Source of the DNA: Ruminococcaceae bacterium BL-6
Lineage (GTDB): Bacteria; Bacillota; Clostridia; Oscillospirales; Acutalibacteraceae
Direction: 5' to 3'
DNA: 64,000 nt
Assembly: GCA_902810075.1 (NCBI GenBank)
Contig: LR778135.1
Span: 930,001 to 994,000 of the forward strand
In this document: one piece after another, positions 23,028 through 32,142 of the stretch
How the letters are laid out: every line of letters starts with the position of its first letter
Position numbering within the stretch: position 1 is the first letter of the stretch
The notes under the pieces: generated by a model
The model's input: the letters and a program-made list of their open reading frames with translations, nothing else
Databases searched by the model: none
What the model was told of the DNA's origin: nothing
Position numbers and translations under genes: made by a program

Positions 23028-23633
23028 ATGTATGTACGGGTGAGAAACATGATGAATTATATCTGGGCCGGCATGATCCTTTTCAGTTTTGTCTGCGCGC
23101 TTCTGACCGGGCGCATGGGCGAGCTTTCCGACGCGGTGCTTTCGGGCGCGGCGAGCGCGGTGCAGCTCACCATCGCCCTTTTGGGGATGATGTGCGTCTG
23201 GACCGGGCTGATGAAAGTGGCAGATGCGGGCGGGCTGACCGCCCTGCTCAGCCGCCTGTTTCACCCGCTGATGCGGCGACTGTTCCCGCGCTACGACAAA
23301 GACAGCCCGGCGTCAAGGGCCATCTGCATGAACGTCACGGCGAACCTGCTGGGGCTCGGAAACGCGGCGACGCCGTTCGGGATCGCCGCGATGAAGGAGA
23401 TGAGCCGGGAAAACGGCGGGCTGAAGTCGGCGGACAACAGCATGGTGATGTTCGTGGTATTGAATACCGCTTCGATCCAGCTGATCCCGACGTTCATGGG
23501 GACGCTTCGCGCCCAGTACGGTTCGCCGGCCCCGTTCGATATCGTGCCGGCCGTCTGGCTGGCTTCCGTTTTGTCGCTCACGGTCGGGATCATCGCGGCG
23601 AAGCTGCTGGAAAGGTGGAAAGCCGATGACTGA
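23028..23633 (+). CDS. spmA: Spore maturation protein A
   Basis: 201 residues from ATG 23028, chosen for GGAGG five bases before it. A multi-span membrane protein of the nucleoside-recognition (Gate) family, with VTANLLGLGNAATPFGIAAM, the characteristic gate motif. SpmA and SpmB work together in spore core dehydration in Bacillus. The gene overlaps spmB by 8 bp, which fits that pairing. Confidence 0.9.
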   Translation: MYVRVRNMMNYIWAGMILFSFVCALLTGRMGELSDAVLSGAASAVQLTIALLGMMCVWTGLMKVADAGGLTALLSRLFHPLMRRLFPRYDKDSPASRAICMNVTANLLGLGNAATPFGIAAMKEMSRENGGLKSADNSMVMFVVLNTASIQLIPTFMGTLRAQYGSPAPFDIVPAVWLASVLSLTVGIIAAKLLERWKADD

Positions 23634-24147
23634 ATTCGGGATCTTTGTCGTGCCGGTCACTGTTTTTCTGATCATCCTGTTCGGGTTTGTCCGGAAGGTT
23701 CCAGTGTTCGACACCTTTGTGGCCGGGGCGAAGGAAGGGGCCGTTTCGTGCTTTTCCGTTCTGCCCTCGCTCGTGGGGCTGATTATGGCGGTCAGCATGC
23801 TGAGCGCTTCGGGGGCGCTGGATCTGTTCTCGGCGTTTCTGGCGCCCGCCGCGAAGGCCGTCGGCCTTCCGCCGGAGGTGATGCCGCTCGCGCTGATGCG
23901 CCCTGTTTCGGGCAGCGGCTCGAATGCGCTCCTGATCCGCCTGTTCCAGGATTACGGCCCGGACGGCTTCATCGGGCGGGTGGCTTCCGTGATGAACGGC
24001 TCGACGGAAACGACGTTCTACGCGATCGCCGTCTATTTCGGGGCGGTGGGCGTCAAGAAGACGCGCCACACCATCCCCGCGGCGCTTGCGGCCGATTTTT
24101 CCGGCTACATCGCCTCTGTGTGGGCGGTGCGGCTTTTCTTTCCCTGA
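23626..24147 (+). CDS. spmB: Spore maturation protein B
   Basis: 173 residues. Membrane protein with the family motif MRPVSGSGSNALL near residue 90 and VASVMNGSTETTFYAIAVYF. Coupled to spmA by overlap. It is followed 15 bp later by feoA, apparently in the same transcript. Confidence 0.9.
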   Translation: MTEFGIFVVPVTVFLIILFGFVRKVPVFDTFVAGAKEGAVSCFSVLPSLVGLIMAVSMLSASGALDLFSAFLAPAAKAVGLPPEVMPLALMRPVSGSGSNALLIRLFQDYGPDGFIGRVASVMNGSTETTFYAIAVYFGAVGVKKTRHTIPAALAADFSGYIASVWAVRLFFP

Positions 24148-24162
24148 AAGGAGGGATGTGCG

Positions 24163-24399
24163 GTGATTCGCCTGAGCGAGCTCCCTTACGGGCAAAGCGG
24201 CGTCGTTGTCAGGATCGGCGGCGCCGGCGCGCTGCGCCGCAGGATCATCGACATGGGCCTCACGCCCGGAACGGCGGTGCGGATGGGCCGGGCGGCGCCG
24301 CTCGGCGACCCGGTGCAGATCGCGGTGCGCGGGTATGAGCTGAGCATCCGGAAATCCGAGGCGCGGGAAATTCTGGTGGAGGAACAAAAAGAACGATGA
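24163..24399 (+). CDS. feoA: Ferrous iron transport protein A
   Basis: 78 residues, GTG start behind AAAGGAGGG. SH3-like FeoA domain: LSELPYGQSGVVVRIGG, RRRIIDMGLTPGT and PVQIAVRGYELSIRKSEA. Small cytoplasmic partner of FeoB. It overlaps feoB by 4 bp. Confidence 0.9.
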   Translation: MIRLSELPYGQSGVVVRIGGAGALRRRIIDMGLTPGTAVRMGRAAPLGDPVQIAVRGYELSIRKSEAREILVEEQKER

Positions 24400-26408
24400 A
24401 AAAGAAGGAACGCGCGCTGAAATTCGCGCTGGCCGGAAACCCGAACTGCGGGAAGACGACGCTGTTCAACCGCATCACGGGCAGCAGCCAGTCGGTGGGC
24501 AACTGGCCCGGGGTGACGGTGGAAAGGAAGGCGGGCACGGCCCGCGCGGCCGGGGCGCTGATCTCGGTTGTGGACCTGCCCGGCATTTATTCGCTCGCGC
24601 CCTATTCGCCGGAGGAAAAGGTCGCGCACGACTATCTCCTTTCCGGCGAGCCGGACCTGATCCTGGACGTGGTGGACGCGACGAACCTGGAGCGGAACCT
24701 GTACCTGACCACCCAGCTTTCCGAGCTGGGAATCCCGATGGCGGTGGCGCTGAACATGGCAGACGAGGTGGAAAAGCACGGCGAGACCATCGACTGCGCG
24801 CTTCTGAGCCGGAAGCTCGGCGTGCCGGTGGTCTCCGTTTCCGCGAGCCGCGGCACGGGCGTGGGCCTGCTGCTGAAAGCGGCGGTGGAAACGGCGCGGG
24901 AAAAGGCTTTCCCATCGCCCGCGCGGTTTTATTCCCCGGCCCTCGAGCAGGCCATCCGCGGCACGGAGGAAGCCGTGCGCACACCCTGCACGCGGTGGCG
25001 GGCGGTCGGCCTGCTCGAGGGCTCGGAGCCGCTTTCCGGCCTTGCGCCGCAGGCCCGGAGAAAAATAGAGGCCCTGCGGAAAACAGTTCCTGTGACGGAA
25101 GCCCTCGATCTGGACATGATCGTGGCGGACCAGCGCTACCGCTTTCTCGGCGCCCTCTGCCGCGGCGCGGTGCGGAAAACAAGGGTTTCCTCTGCCGGGG
25201 GCTATTCCGAGAAGATCGACCGCGTGCTCGCCGGGCGCTTTCTGGGCCTGCCTCTGTTTTTCCTTTTCATGCTGGGGGTGTTCTGGGTCACGTTCGGGGC
25301 GCCGGGCTCCTTTCTGGGGGACTGGCTGAACGGCAGGGTGCTGGCGTTTTCCCGCTTCCTGGATGGGGTGCTGCGCGGCTCCGGCACGCAGGACTGGGCG
25401 CGCAGCCTCGCTGTGGACGGGATTCTCGGCGGGGTCGGCGCGGTGTTCGTCTTTCTGCCGCAGATCGTGCTGCTGTTTGCGATGCTCTCTTTTCTGGAGG
25501 ACAGCGGGTATATGGCGCGCGCCGTTTTCATGATGGACCGCCTGCTGCGGAAAATCGGCCTTTCCGGCCGGGCGTTCGTGCCGCTTCTGATGGGGTTCGG
25601 CTGCACGGTCCCCGCCGTGATGTCCACGAGGATCCTGGAACGGGAAAAGGACAGGCGGCTGACTGTCCTGATCGTGCCGTTCATGAGCTGCAGCGCGAAG
25701 ATGCCGGTATACTCGCTGATCATTTCGGCGCTGTTTGCCGAGCACCGGGCGCTCACCGTCTTTTCCGTCTATGCCCTGGGGATCGTGCTGGGAGTCCTTT
25801 CCGCCCTGTTGTTCAAGAACACCATCCTTCAGGGGGAGCCCGCGCCGTTCGTCATGGAGCTTCCACCGTACCGCGTGCCCACTTTTCAGAACCTTCGGCT
25901 CCACGTCTGGCAGCGCCTGAAGGATTTTCTGCAGAAGGCGGGCACCGTTCTTCTGTTCGCCACCGTGGCGGTCTGGTTTCTGCAGTATTTCACCCCCTCT
26001 ATGGGTCATGCTTCCGACCCGTCGCAGAGCATCCTCGCGGCGGCCGGGAAGAGGATCGCGCCCGTTTTCACGCTGTGCGGCTTCGGGGAATGGCGCCAGG
26101 CCGTTTCGCTGGTGACGGGCCTTGTCGCCAAGGAGTCGGTGGTAAGCACGATGCGCGTGCTGTATCCCGCCGGCGTCAGCGGAAGCCTGGCCGAGGCGCT
26201 CAAGGCAGCCTTTACGCCGGATTCCGCCTATGCGTTTCTGATCTTCGTGCTGCTCTACACGCCCTGCGTCGCGGCGCTTTCCGCCATCCGGCGGGAAATG
26301 GGGAGCCTGAAATGGACGGCGCTGACCGTAGGATATCAGATGGGGCTGGCGTGGTTTGCCTCCGCCTTCTTTTATCAGTGGGCGACGCTGCTTCGCCATA
26401 TTTTTTGA
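24396..26408 (+). CDS. feoB: Ferrous iron transporter FeoB
   Basis: 670 residues. N-terminal GTPase domain with G1 GNPNCGKTT (about 14-22), G3 VVDLPG, G4 NMAD and G5 SVSASRG, then the membrane domain with two Gate motifs (LLMGFGCTVPAVMSTRILE and VTGLVAKESVVST). It moves Fe(II) across the membrane. feoA sits directly upstream. Linkage to spmAB is unusual but may reflect simple clustering. Confidence 0.95.
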   Translation: MKKKERALKFALAGNPNCGKTTLFNRITGSSQSVGNWPGVTVERKAGTARAAGALISVVDLPGIYSLAPYSPEEKVAHDYLLSGEPDLILDVVDATNLERNLYLTTQLSELGIPMAVALNMADEVEKHGETIDCALLSRKLGVPVVSVSASRGTGVGLLLKAAVETAREKAFPSPARFYSPALEQAIRGTEEAVRTPCTRWRAVGLLEGSEPLSGLAPQARRKIEALRKTVPVTEALDLDMIVADQRYRFLGALCRGAVRKTRVSSAGGYSEKIDRVLAGRFLGLPLFFLFMLGVFWVTFGAPGSFLGDWLNGRVLAFSRFLDGVLRGSGTQDWARSLAVDGILGGVGAVFVFLPQIVLLFAMLSFLEDSGYMARAVFMMDRLLRKIGLSGRAFVPLLMGFGCTVPAVMSTRILEREKDRRLTVLIVPFMSCSAKMPVYSLIISALFAEHRALTVFSVYALGIVLGVLSALLFKNTILQGEPAPFVMELPPYRVPTFQNLRLHVWQRLKDFLQKAGTVLLFATVAVWFLQYFTPSMGHASDPSQSILAAAGKRIAPVFTLCGFGEWRQAVSLVTGLVAKESVVSTMRVLYPAGVSGSLAEALKAAFTPDSAYAFLIFVLLYTPCVAALSAIRREMGSLKWTALTVGYQMGLAWFASAFFYQWATLLRHIF

Positions 26409-26477
26409 CGAAAAAAGAGTTTTTCCGCCTTTTTTGTCGAAAGTTTTATAATTTTGCCCCGATTCGCCGTTTGGGTA

Positions 26478-26506
26478 TTGCGGAACCATCTTTTTTTGGG
26501 TATAAT
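26478..26506 (+). promoter_or_regulatory. Promoter upstream of coaX
   Basis: TTGCGG (26478-26483), 17 bp, TATAAT (26501-26506). It places the 26523-26658 repeat inside the coaX leader. Confidence 0.65.
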
Positions 26507-26522
26507 AGCTTCCGTGTAAATT

Positions 26523-26658
26523 TAGGCCTTGTTTGAAAAATAAAAAGAGATGGATTTTCGAGATAAAATTGTGCCGGACAAGGAAAAAAGATCCTTTCCG
26601 GATTCCGGGCGTTTTTGACGCCGGGCGGCGCAATTTCAGCCGAAACAGACGAGGCCTG
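26523..26658. repeat. Dispersed intergenic repeat, copy 1 (about 135 bp)
   Basis: Closely similar to 44589-44752. It begins AGGCCTTGTTTG and ends CAGACGAGGCCT, imperfect terminal inverted repeats. It contains GGATTTTCGAGATAA, TTGTGCCG, ACAAGGAA and TTTTTGACGCCGGGCGGC in common with copy 2. Compared with copy 2 it lacks about 20 bp between two CAGAC direct repeats, which looks like a deletion. A MITE-like element or a transcribed RNA element is possible. Confidence 0.7.
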
Positions 26659-26744
26659 GGAAACCGATGATTTTAATGACGCGTGCGGAGTGAATCAGCG
26701 GTTGCTTAGCTCCCGTGTAAATCCCATCTAGGAGGAATCGTTCC

Positions 26745-27524
26745 ATGCTGTTAATGCTGGATATCGGCAATACGAATATCACCCTCGGCGTATATGAAGG
26801 GAAAAAACTTCTTTTCGTTTCGCGCATGGCGACCGACCGCGCCCGTATGGAAGACCAGTATGCCATCGAAATCCGCGACATTCTGGATATCTACGGGGTC
26901 AAGGTGAAGGATCTGGACGGCTGCATCATCAGCTCCGTCGTGCCGCCGCTGAACACCTATATCGCCCGCGCGATCAAGAAGCTCGTGGGGATCGAGCCGG
27001 TCTGCGTGGGGAAAAACACCATGACCGGCCTGAAGGTTCGGATCAGGAACCCGGAAACGCTGGGCGCGGACCTGATTGCCGGAAGCGTCGGGGCAGCCGA
27101 GCTGTACGGCGGCCCCTGCATTGTTTGGGACATGGGGACCGCGACGACGGTCTGCGTCATCGACGGCGAGCTCAACATGCGGGGCGGCTGCATCATTCCA
27201 GGTATGGCGATCAGCATGGACGCGCTCATCAGCCGCACGGCGAAGCTTCCCGCGATCAGCCTGATCGCGCCGAAAAAGATCATCGGAACGAACACGGTGG
27301 AGTGTATGCGCTCCGGCATTCTGTACGGACAAGCCTCGATGGTCGACGGCCTTTCCGGCAGAATCGAGGAGGAGCTCGGCACGCCGTGCCGGATCATCGC
27401 GACCGGTGGCCTTGCGCGCGAGGTGGTGCCGCTTTGCAGGCGCGACATCGTTCTGTGCGACAACCTCGTGCTCGAGGGCCTTCGGGTCATCTACGAAAAA
27501 AACGCCCCCGGAGTGACCGGTTAA
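26745..27524 (+). CDS. coaX: Type III pantothenate kinase
   Basis: 259 residues, RBS AGGAGG. The ASKHA phosphate motif MLLMLDIGNTNITLGVY opens the protein. GPCIVWDMGTATTVCVID and the metal-binding GGCIIPGMAISMDAL follow. It makes 4'-phosphopantothenate, the first step of CoA synthesis, and is insensitive to CoA feedback in this family. Confidence 0.95.
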   Translation: MLLMLDIGNTNITLGVYEGKKLLFVSRMATDRARMEDQYAIEIRDILDIYGVKVKDLDGCIISSVVPPLNTYIARAIKKLVGIEPVCVGKNTMTGLKVRIRNPETLGADLIAGSVGAAELYGGPCIVWDMGTATTVCVIDGELNMRGGCIIPGMAISMDALISRTAKLPAISLIAPKKIIGTNTVECMRSGILYGQASMVDGLSGRIEEELGTPCRIIATGGLAREVVPLCRRDIVLCDNLVLEGLRVIYEKNAPGVTG

Positions 27525-27619
27525 AATAAAGTGCGCATCCTCCGTTCTGCCCTGAATTTTTCCGAATCCCGTCAAGTATAAATGAGTATCTTGATTTTCG
27601 GGAAAACGGAGGGATAAAA

Positions 27620-28429
27620 TTGGAACGTTGGGTGAAGGTCGAGCCGAATGTATCGGTTTTTGTGCAGGACATCAACCCGCGCGGCAGAAGGACGATCCTG
27701 TTCCTTCACGGGTGGCCCGCCGATCACCGGCTGTTCGAGTACCAGTATCAGGATCTTCTGGAAAAGGGGTACCGGTGCGTCGGGCCGGACATGCGGGGGT
27801 TCGGCCGGTCGGAAAAGCCGGTTTCCGGCTACGATTACAACCGGCTTGCCGACGACGTGCGCCGGATCATCGACAGCATGGGCCTGTGCGGGGTCACTCT
27901 GGCGGGGCATTCCACGGGCGGGGCGGTCGCGCTTCGGTATGTGGCCCGCCACAACGCGCACGGGGTGTCGAAGCTCGTGCTGATCGCGGCGGCGGCGCCC
28001 AGCCTGATCCAAAGGCCGGATTTCCCGTATGGGCTCAAGCGCGCGGATGTTGAGCGGATTATCGCGGAGACCCGCCGGAACCGCCCCGATATGCTCCGGA
28101 ATTTCCAGGAGATGTTCTTTTACCGGAAGGTTTCGCCTTCGTTTGCGGAATGGTTCTTCCGGCTGGGGATCGGGGCCGCCGGCTGGTCGACCATTGCGGT
28201 CTCGCAGAGCTGGATGAAGGAGGAGCTGTTTTCGGATATGGCGAGGGTGCGCATCCCGACGCTGATCCTGCACGGCGTTCACGACCAGGTCTGCCTGTTC
28301 CCGCTGGGGGAGGCGCTCGGCCGCGGAATCGCGGGCGCGAAGCTCATCCCGTTTGAAGAAAGCGGGCACGGCCTGTTTTACGACGAAAAGGAAAAATTCA
28401 ACAAAGAGCTGATCCGGTTTGCCGGGTAG
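27620..28429 (+). CDS. Alpha/beta-fold hydrolase
   Basis: 269 residues with TTG start behind GGAGGGATAAAA. Oxyanion loop HGWP (about 31), nucleophile elbow GHSTGG (Ser about 97), acidic residue in HGVHDQVC and final His in ESGHGLFYDEKE. The sequence resembles epoxide-hydrolase/haloperoxidase-like family members. The substrate is unknown. Unlinked to the following T-box operon. Confidence 0.85.
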   Translation: MERWVKVEPNVSVFVQDINPRGRRTILFLHGWPADHRLFEYQYQDLLEKGYRCVGPDMRGFGRSEKPVSGYDYNRLADDVRRIIDSMGLCGVTLAGHSTGGAVALRYVARHNAHGVSKLVLIAAAAPSLIQRPDFPYGLKRADVERIIAETRRNRPDMLRNFQEMFFYRKVSPSFAEWFFRLGIGAAGWSTIAVSQSWMKEELFSDMARVRIPTLILHGVHDQVCLFPLGEALGRGIAGAKLIPFEESGHGLFYDEKEKFNKELIRFAG

Positions 28430-28441
28430 CTGTTCCGCCGC

Positions 28442-28725
28442 TTGACAAAACCCGTTTTTGGTGGTAGCCTTAAAAACAAATGAATCATTTGGAAAGACAG
28501 TGACAGAGACAGTAGGCTTTCCTGAAAAATCCCAGCGAGCCGGGGCCAGTGCGAGCCCGGCATGAGTAAGGAAATGCTGAACATCCCTCTCGAGCCGCAC
28601 GCTGAAAGGACGCCGAGTAAGCGGGGCCGGTTTTCCGCCGTTATCGGAGCGCATATGTCGGTATGCTGGAACGGGTGGTATTACGAAGCTCAGCCTTCGT
28701 CCTGAATTCAGGGCGGAGGCTTTTT
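28442..28725 (+). promoter_or_regulatory. tRNA-Ile T-box leader of ileS
   Basis: A TTGACA lies at 28442-28447. Stem I contains the AGTA bulge motif (about 28513) and a specifier-loop ATC (in CTGAACATCCC, about 28578), an Ile codon. The T-box bulge GGGTGGTA carries TGGT at 28676-28679, which pairs with the ACCA end of uncharged tRNA. A terminator hairpin follows: AGCCTTCGTCCTG (28692-28704) with its complement to 28721, then TTTTT. Uncharged tRNA-Ile should turn on ileS. Confidence 0.9.
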
Positions 28726-28778
28726 GATTGCAGCTTTTATTGGGAAAACAGAAGGAAGCAAAAACAGGAGGACTCGGA

Positions 28779-31700
28779 ATGTATCAGAAAGTATCTACGG
28801 ACCTGAATTTTGTGGAACGGGAAAAGAAGATTGAAGCGTTCTGGCAGGAGCGGCATATTTTTGAAAAGAGCATCGATTCCCGCAGCAAGGCGGACCCTTA
28901 TATTTTTTACGACGGACCCCCGACCGCGAACGGCAAACCGCATATCGGCCATGTGCTGACCCGCGTCATCAAGGACATGATCCCGCGCTACCGCACGATG
29001 AAGGGGTACCGGGTGCCGCGCAAGGCGGGCTGGGATACCCACGGGCTGCCGGTGGAGCTGGAAGTCGAAAAGGAGCTGCACATCAACGGCAAGGACCAGA
29101 TCGAGGCCTACGGCTTGGAGCCGTTCATCAAGCAGTGCAAGGAGAGCGTCTGGAAGTACAAGGAGATGTGGGAGAAATTTTCCCGCATGGTCGGCTTCTG
29201 GGCGGATATGGACCACCCGTACGTCACCTATACGAACGATTTCATCGAATCGGAGTGGTGGGCGCTCAAGAAGATCTGGGAGAAGGGCCTTCTTTATAAA
29301 GGCTTCAAGATCGTGCCTTACTGCCCGCGTTGCGGGACGCCGCTTTCCAGCCACGAGGTGGCCCAGGGTTATAAAGATGTCCGCGAAAAATCCGCGGTCG
29401 CGAAATTCCGGGTCAAGGGCGAGGACGCCTATTTCCTGGCCTGGACGACGACCCCATGGACGCTGCCCTCGAATGTGGCGCTGTGCGTGAACCCGGATGA
29501 GGAATATGTCAAGGTGAAAAGCGGGGAAGAGGTGTACTATCTCGCCGCGGCGCGCGTTCCAGAAGTTTTGGGCGAAAACTGCACGGTTCTGGAGAGATTT
29601 ACCGGGAAGGACCTGGAATATAAGGAGTACGAGCCGCTGTACCGTTTTGTCAGCCCGAAGGAAAAGTGCTGGTACGTCACCTGCGACCGCTACGTCACCC
29701 TGACGGACGGCACCGGCATCGTCCATATCGCGCCGGCGTTCGGCGAGGATGACTCGAAGGTCGGCAAAAACTACGGCCTTCCGTTCGTCCAGCTGGTCGA
29801 CGGGAAGGGGCAGATGACGAAGGAGACCCTGTGGCCCGGCGTCTTTGTCAAGGATGCGGACAAGGAGGTTCTGAAGGACCTGAAGGAGCGCGGCCTGCTG
29901 TTCTCCGCGCCGGAGTTCGAGCACAGCTATCCGTTCTGCTGGCGCTGCGACACCCCGCTCATCTACTACGCCCGCGAATCCTGGTTCATCCGGATGACGG
30001 CCGTCAAGGATGACCTGATCCGCAACAACGACACCATCAACTGGATTCCGAAGAGCATCGGAAAAGGCCGCTTCGGCGACTGGCTCGAAAACGTGCAGGA
30101 CTGGGGGATCAGCCGCAACCGCTACTGGGGCACGCCGCTGAACATCTGGGAGTGCGAATGCGGCTGCCGCCATGCGGTGGGAAGCATCGAGGAGCTGCGG
30201 AAGATGTCCCCGAACTGCCCGGAGGACATCGAGCTGCACCGCCCCTATGTGGATGCCGTCACGATCACCTGCCCGAAATGCGGAAAGCAGATGAAGCGCG
30301 TGCCCGAGGTGATCGACTGCTGGTTCGATTCCGGTTCCATGCCGTTCGCACAGCACCACTATCCGTTTGAAAACCACGACCTGTTCCACGAGCAGTTCCC
30401 GGCGGACTTCATTTCCGAAGCCGTGGACCAGACGCGCGGCTGGTTTTATTCCCTGCTGGCGGTGTCGACGCTTCTGTTCGACAAAGCGCCGTATAAGAAC
30501 GTGCTCGTCCTGGGCCATGTGCAGGATGAGAACGGCCAGAAAATGTCCAAATCCAAGGGTAACGCGGTCGATCCGCTCGACGCGCTGGAAACCTTCGGCG
30601 CCGACGCGATCCGCTGGTATTTTTACAGCAACTCCGCCCCGTGGCTGCCGAACCGTTTTTACGCGAAGGCCGTCAGGGAGGGGCAGCGGAAATTCCTTTC
30701 CACCCTGTGGAACACCTATGCGTTCTTTGTCCTTTATGCGAACATCGACGAATTCGACGCCACCCAGTACAAGCTGGAGCCGGAAAAGCTGACCCTGATG
30801 GACAAATGGCTCTTCTCGCGGCTCAATTCCACGGTGAAAGCGGTCGACGGCGACCTGAACGATTACCGTATCCCCGAAGCCGCCCGTGCCCTTCAGGATT
30901 TCGTGGACGACATGAGCAACTGGTACGTGCGCTGCAGCCGCGGGCGCTTCTGGGTGGAAGGCATGCCGGAAGACAAGGTGTGCGCCTATCTCACCCTTTA
31001 TACAGTGCTCGTCACGATCGTCAAGGCGGCGGCGCCTATGATTCCGTTCATGGCGGAGGACATCTACCGCAACCTGGTCTGCGGCATCAACCGTTCCGCG
31101 CCGGAAAGCGTACACCTGTGTGACTTTCCCGCGGTGGATGACTCCATGATTGACGAAAAGATGGAAAACGACATGCGCGAGGCCATGCAGGTCGTCACGC
31201 TGGGCCGCGCCGCCCGCAACACGGTCGGCCTGAAGATCCGCCAGCCGCTCGCCCGCCTGCTCATCCATGCGGAGCGCGACCTGGGTGAACAGTACCGCGA
31301 GATCATCCGCGGGGAGCTCAACGTCAAGCGGGTCAGCTTTGTCGAGGATGCGTCCGAATACACCGACTATCTGTTCAAGCCGCAGCTTCGCGTGCTGGGT
31401 AAAAAATACGGCAAAAAGGTCAACGAGATCCGCACTGCCCTCGCCGCGCTGGATGGAGCGGCGGCCAAAAAGCGGCTTGACGCGGACGGGTTCCTGTCCC
31501 TGCCCCTTTCCGACGGTGAGATCCGCCTTGCGCCGGATGAGCTTCTGATCGAGACGGCCCAGAAGGAAGGGTATGAATCCGTCGCCGACCGCGGCGTCAC
31601 CGTGGTGCTGGATACCCGCCTGACCGGCGAGCTGATCGAGGAGGGCTTCGTGCGCGAGATCATCAGCAAAATCCAGTCCATGCGCAAAGAGGCCGATTTC

Positions 31701-31889
31701 AACGTGACGGACCGCATCGTCGTGTACCAGAGCGGCAGCGACAAGATCGCGGACATCCTCTGGCGGAACCGCGACGCCGTCAGCCATGACGTTCTGGCGG
31801 ACGAGGTCCGTCTGGGCGAGCTGGACGGCTTCACCGAGGAATGGGATGTCAACGGCGAAAAGACGACCTTCGGCGTGAAGGTCATCTGA
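28779..31889 (+). CDS. ileS: Isoleucyl-tRNA synthetase
   Basis: 1036 residues from ATG 28779 (RBS AGGAGG). The upstream TTG of the open frame lies in the leader. Class I signatures: PPTANGKPHIGHV (HIGH) at about residue 48 and QKMSKSKGN (KMSKS). The CP1 editing domain lies between them and the anticodon-binding domain follows. A CPKC and other Cys pairs lie in the insert. It is the longer IleRS type. Controlled by the T-box leader. Confidence 0.97.
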   Translation: MYQKVSTDLNFVEREKKIEAFWQERHIFEKSIDSRSKADPYIFYDGPPTANGKPHIGHVLTRVIKDMIPRYRTMKGYRVPRKAGWDTHGLPVELEVEKELHINGKDQIEAYGLEPFIKQCKESVWKYKEMWEKFSRMVGFWADMDHPYVTYTNDFIESEWWALKKIWEKGLLYKGFKIVPYCPRCGTPLSSHEVAQGYKDVREKSAVAKFRVKGEDAYFLAWTTTPWTLPSNVALCVNPDEEYVKVKSGEEVYYLAAARVPEVLGENCTVLERFTGKDLEYKEYEPLYRFVSPKEKCWYVTCDRYVTLTDGTGIVHIAPAFGEDDSKVGKNYGLPFVQLVDGKGQMTKETLWPGVFVKDADKEVLKDLKERGLLFSAPEFEHSYPFCWRCDTPLIYYARESWFIRMTAVKDDLIRNNDTINWIPKSIGKGRFGDWLENVQDWGISRNRYWGTPLNIWECECGCRHAVGSIEELRKMSPNCPEDIELHRPYVDAVTITCPKCGKQMKRVPEVIDCWFDSGSMPFAQHHYPFENHDLFHEQFPADFISEAVDQTRGWFYSLLAVSTLLFDKAPYKNVLVLGHVQDENGQKMSKSKGNAVDPLDALETFGADAIRWYFYSNSAPWLPNRFYAKAVREGQRKFLSTLWNTYAFFVLYANIDEFDATQYKLEPEKLTLMDKWLFSRLNSTVKAVDGDLNDYRIPEAARALQDFVDDMSNWYVRCSRGRFWVEGMPEDKVCAYLTLYTVLVTIVKAAAPMIPFMAEDIYRNLVCGINRSAPESVHLCDFPAVDDSMIDEKMENDMREAMQVVTLGRAARNTVGLKIRQPLARLLIHAERDLGEQYREIIRGELNVKRVSFVEDASEYTDYLFKPQLRVLGKKYGKKVNEIRTALAALDGAAAKKRLDADGFLSLPLSDGEIRLAPDELLIETAQKEGYESVADRGVTVVLDTRLTGELIEEGFVREIISKIQSMRKEADFNVTDRIVVYQSGSDKIADILWRNRDAVSHDVLADEVRLGELDGFTEEWDVNGEKTTFGVKVI

Positions 31890-31906
31890 AACCTGTCATC
31901 ATCATA

Positions 31907-31943
31907 AAAACGCGGGCGCTCCTGAATGCGCCCGCGTTTTTTA
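31907..31943 (+). terminator. Terminator after ileS
   Basis: AAAACGCGGGCGC (31907-31919) pairs perfectly with GCGCCCGCGTTTT (31928-31940), then more T. Confidence 0.85.
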
Positions 31944-32142
31944 TGTAAGCTGACGCGCGAATCTGGCCGTGAACATCTCAGGCGAGGGAGAAGCGCCGTG
32001 CGCTTCGCTTCAGGCGTGCGCGGCGAGACGGGCGATCAGCCCGCCCAGCGCCATATTCGCCCAAAACGATTTTTATCCGACAAAATATTGAATAAACCGC
32101 GCCGAAATGATACAATTAAAATTCACGGGGCAGGTGGAAAGA

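Noticed and set aside
24186..26633. Minus-strand 815-codon frame opposite feoB
   Set aside because: Low-complexity basic composition and complete overlap with an unmistakable feoB.
28737..31787. Minus-strand open frame of over 1000 codons opposite ileS
   Set aside because: A mirror of the ileS coding sequence caused by codon bias; no start signal or domain.
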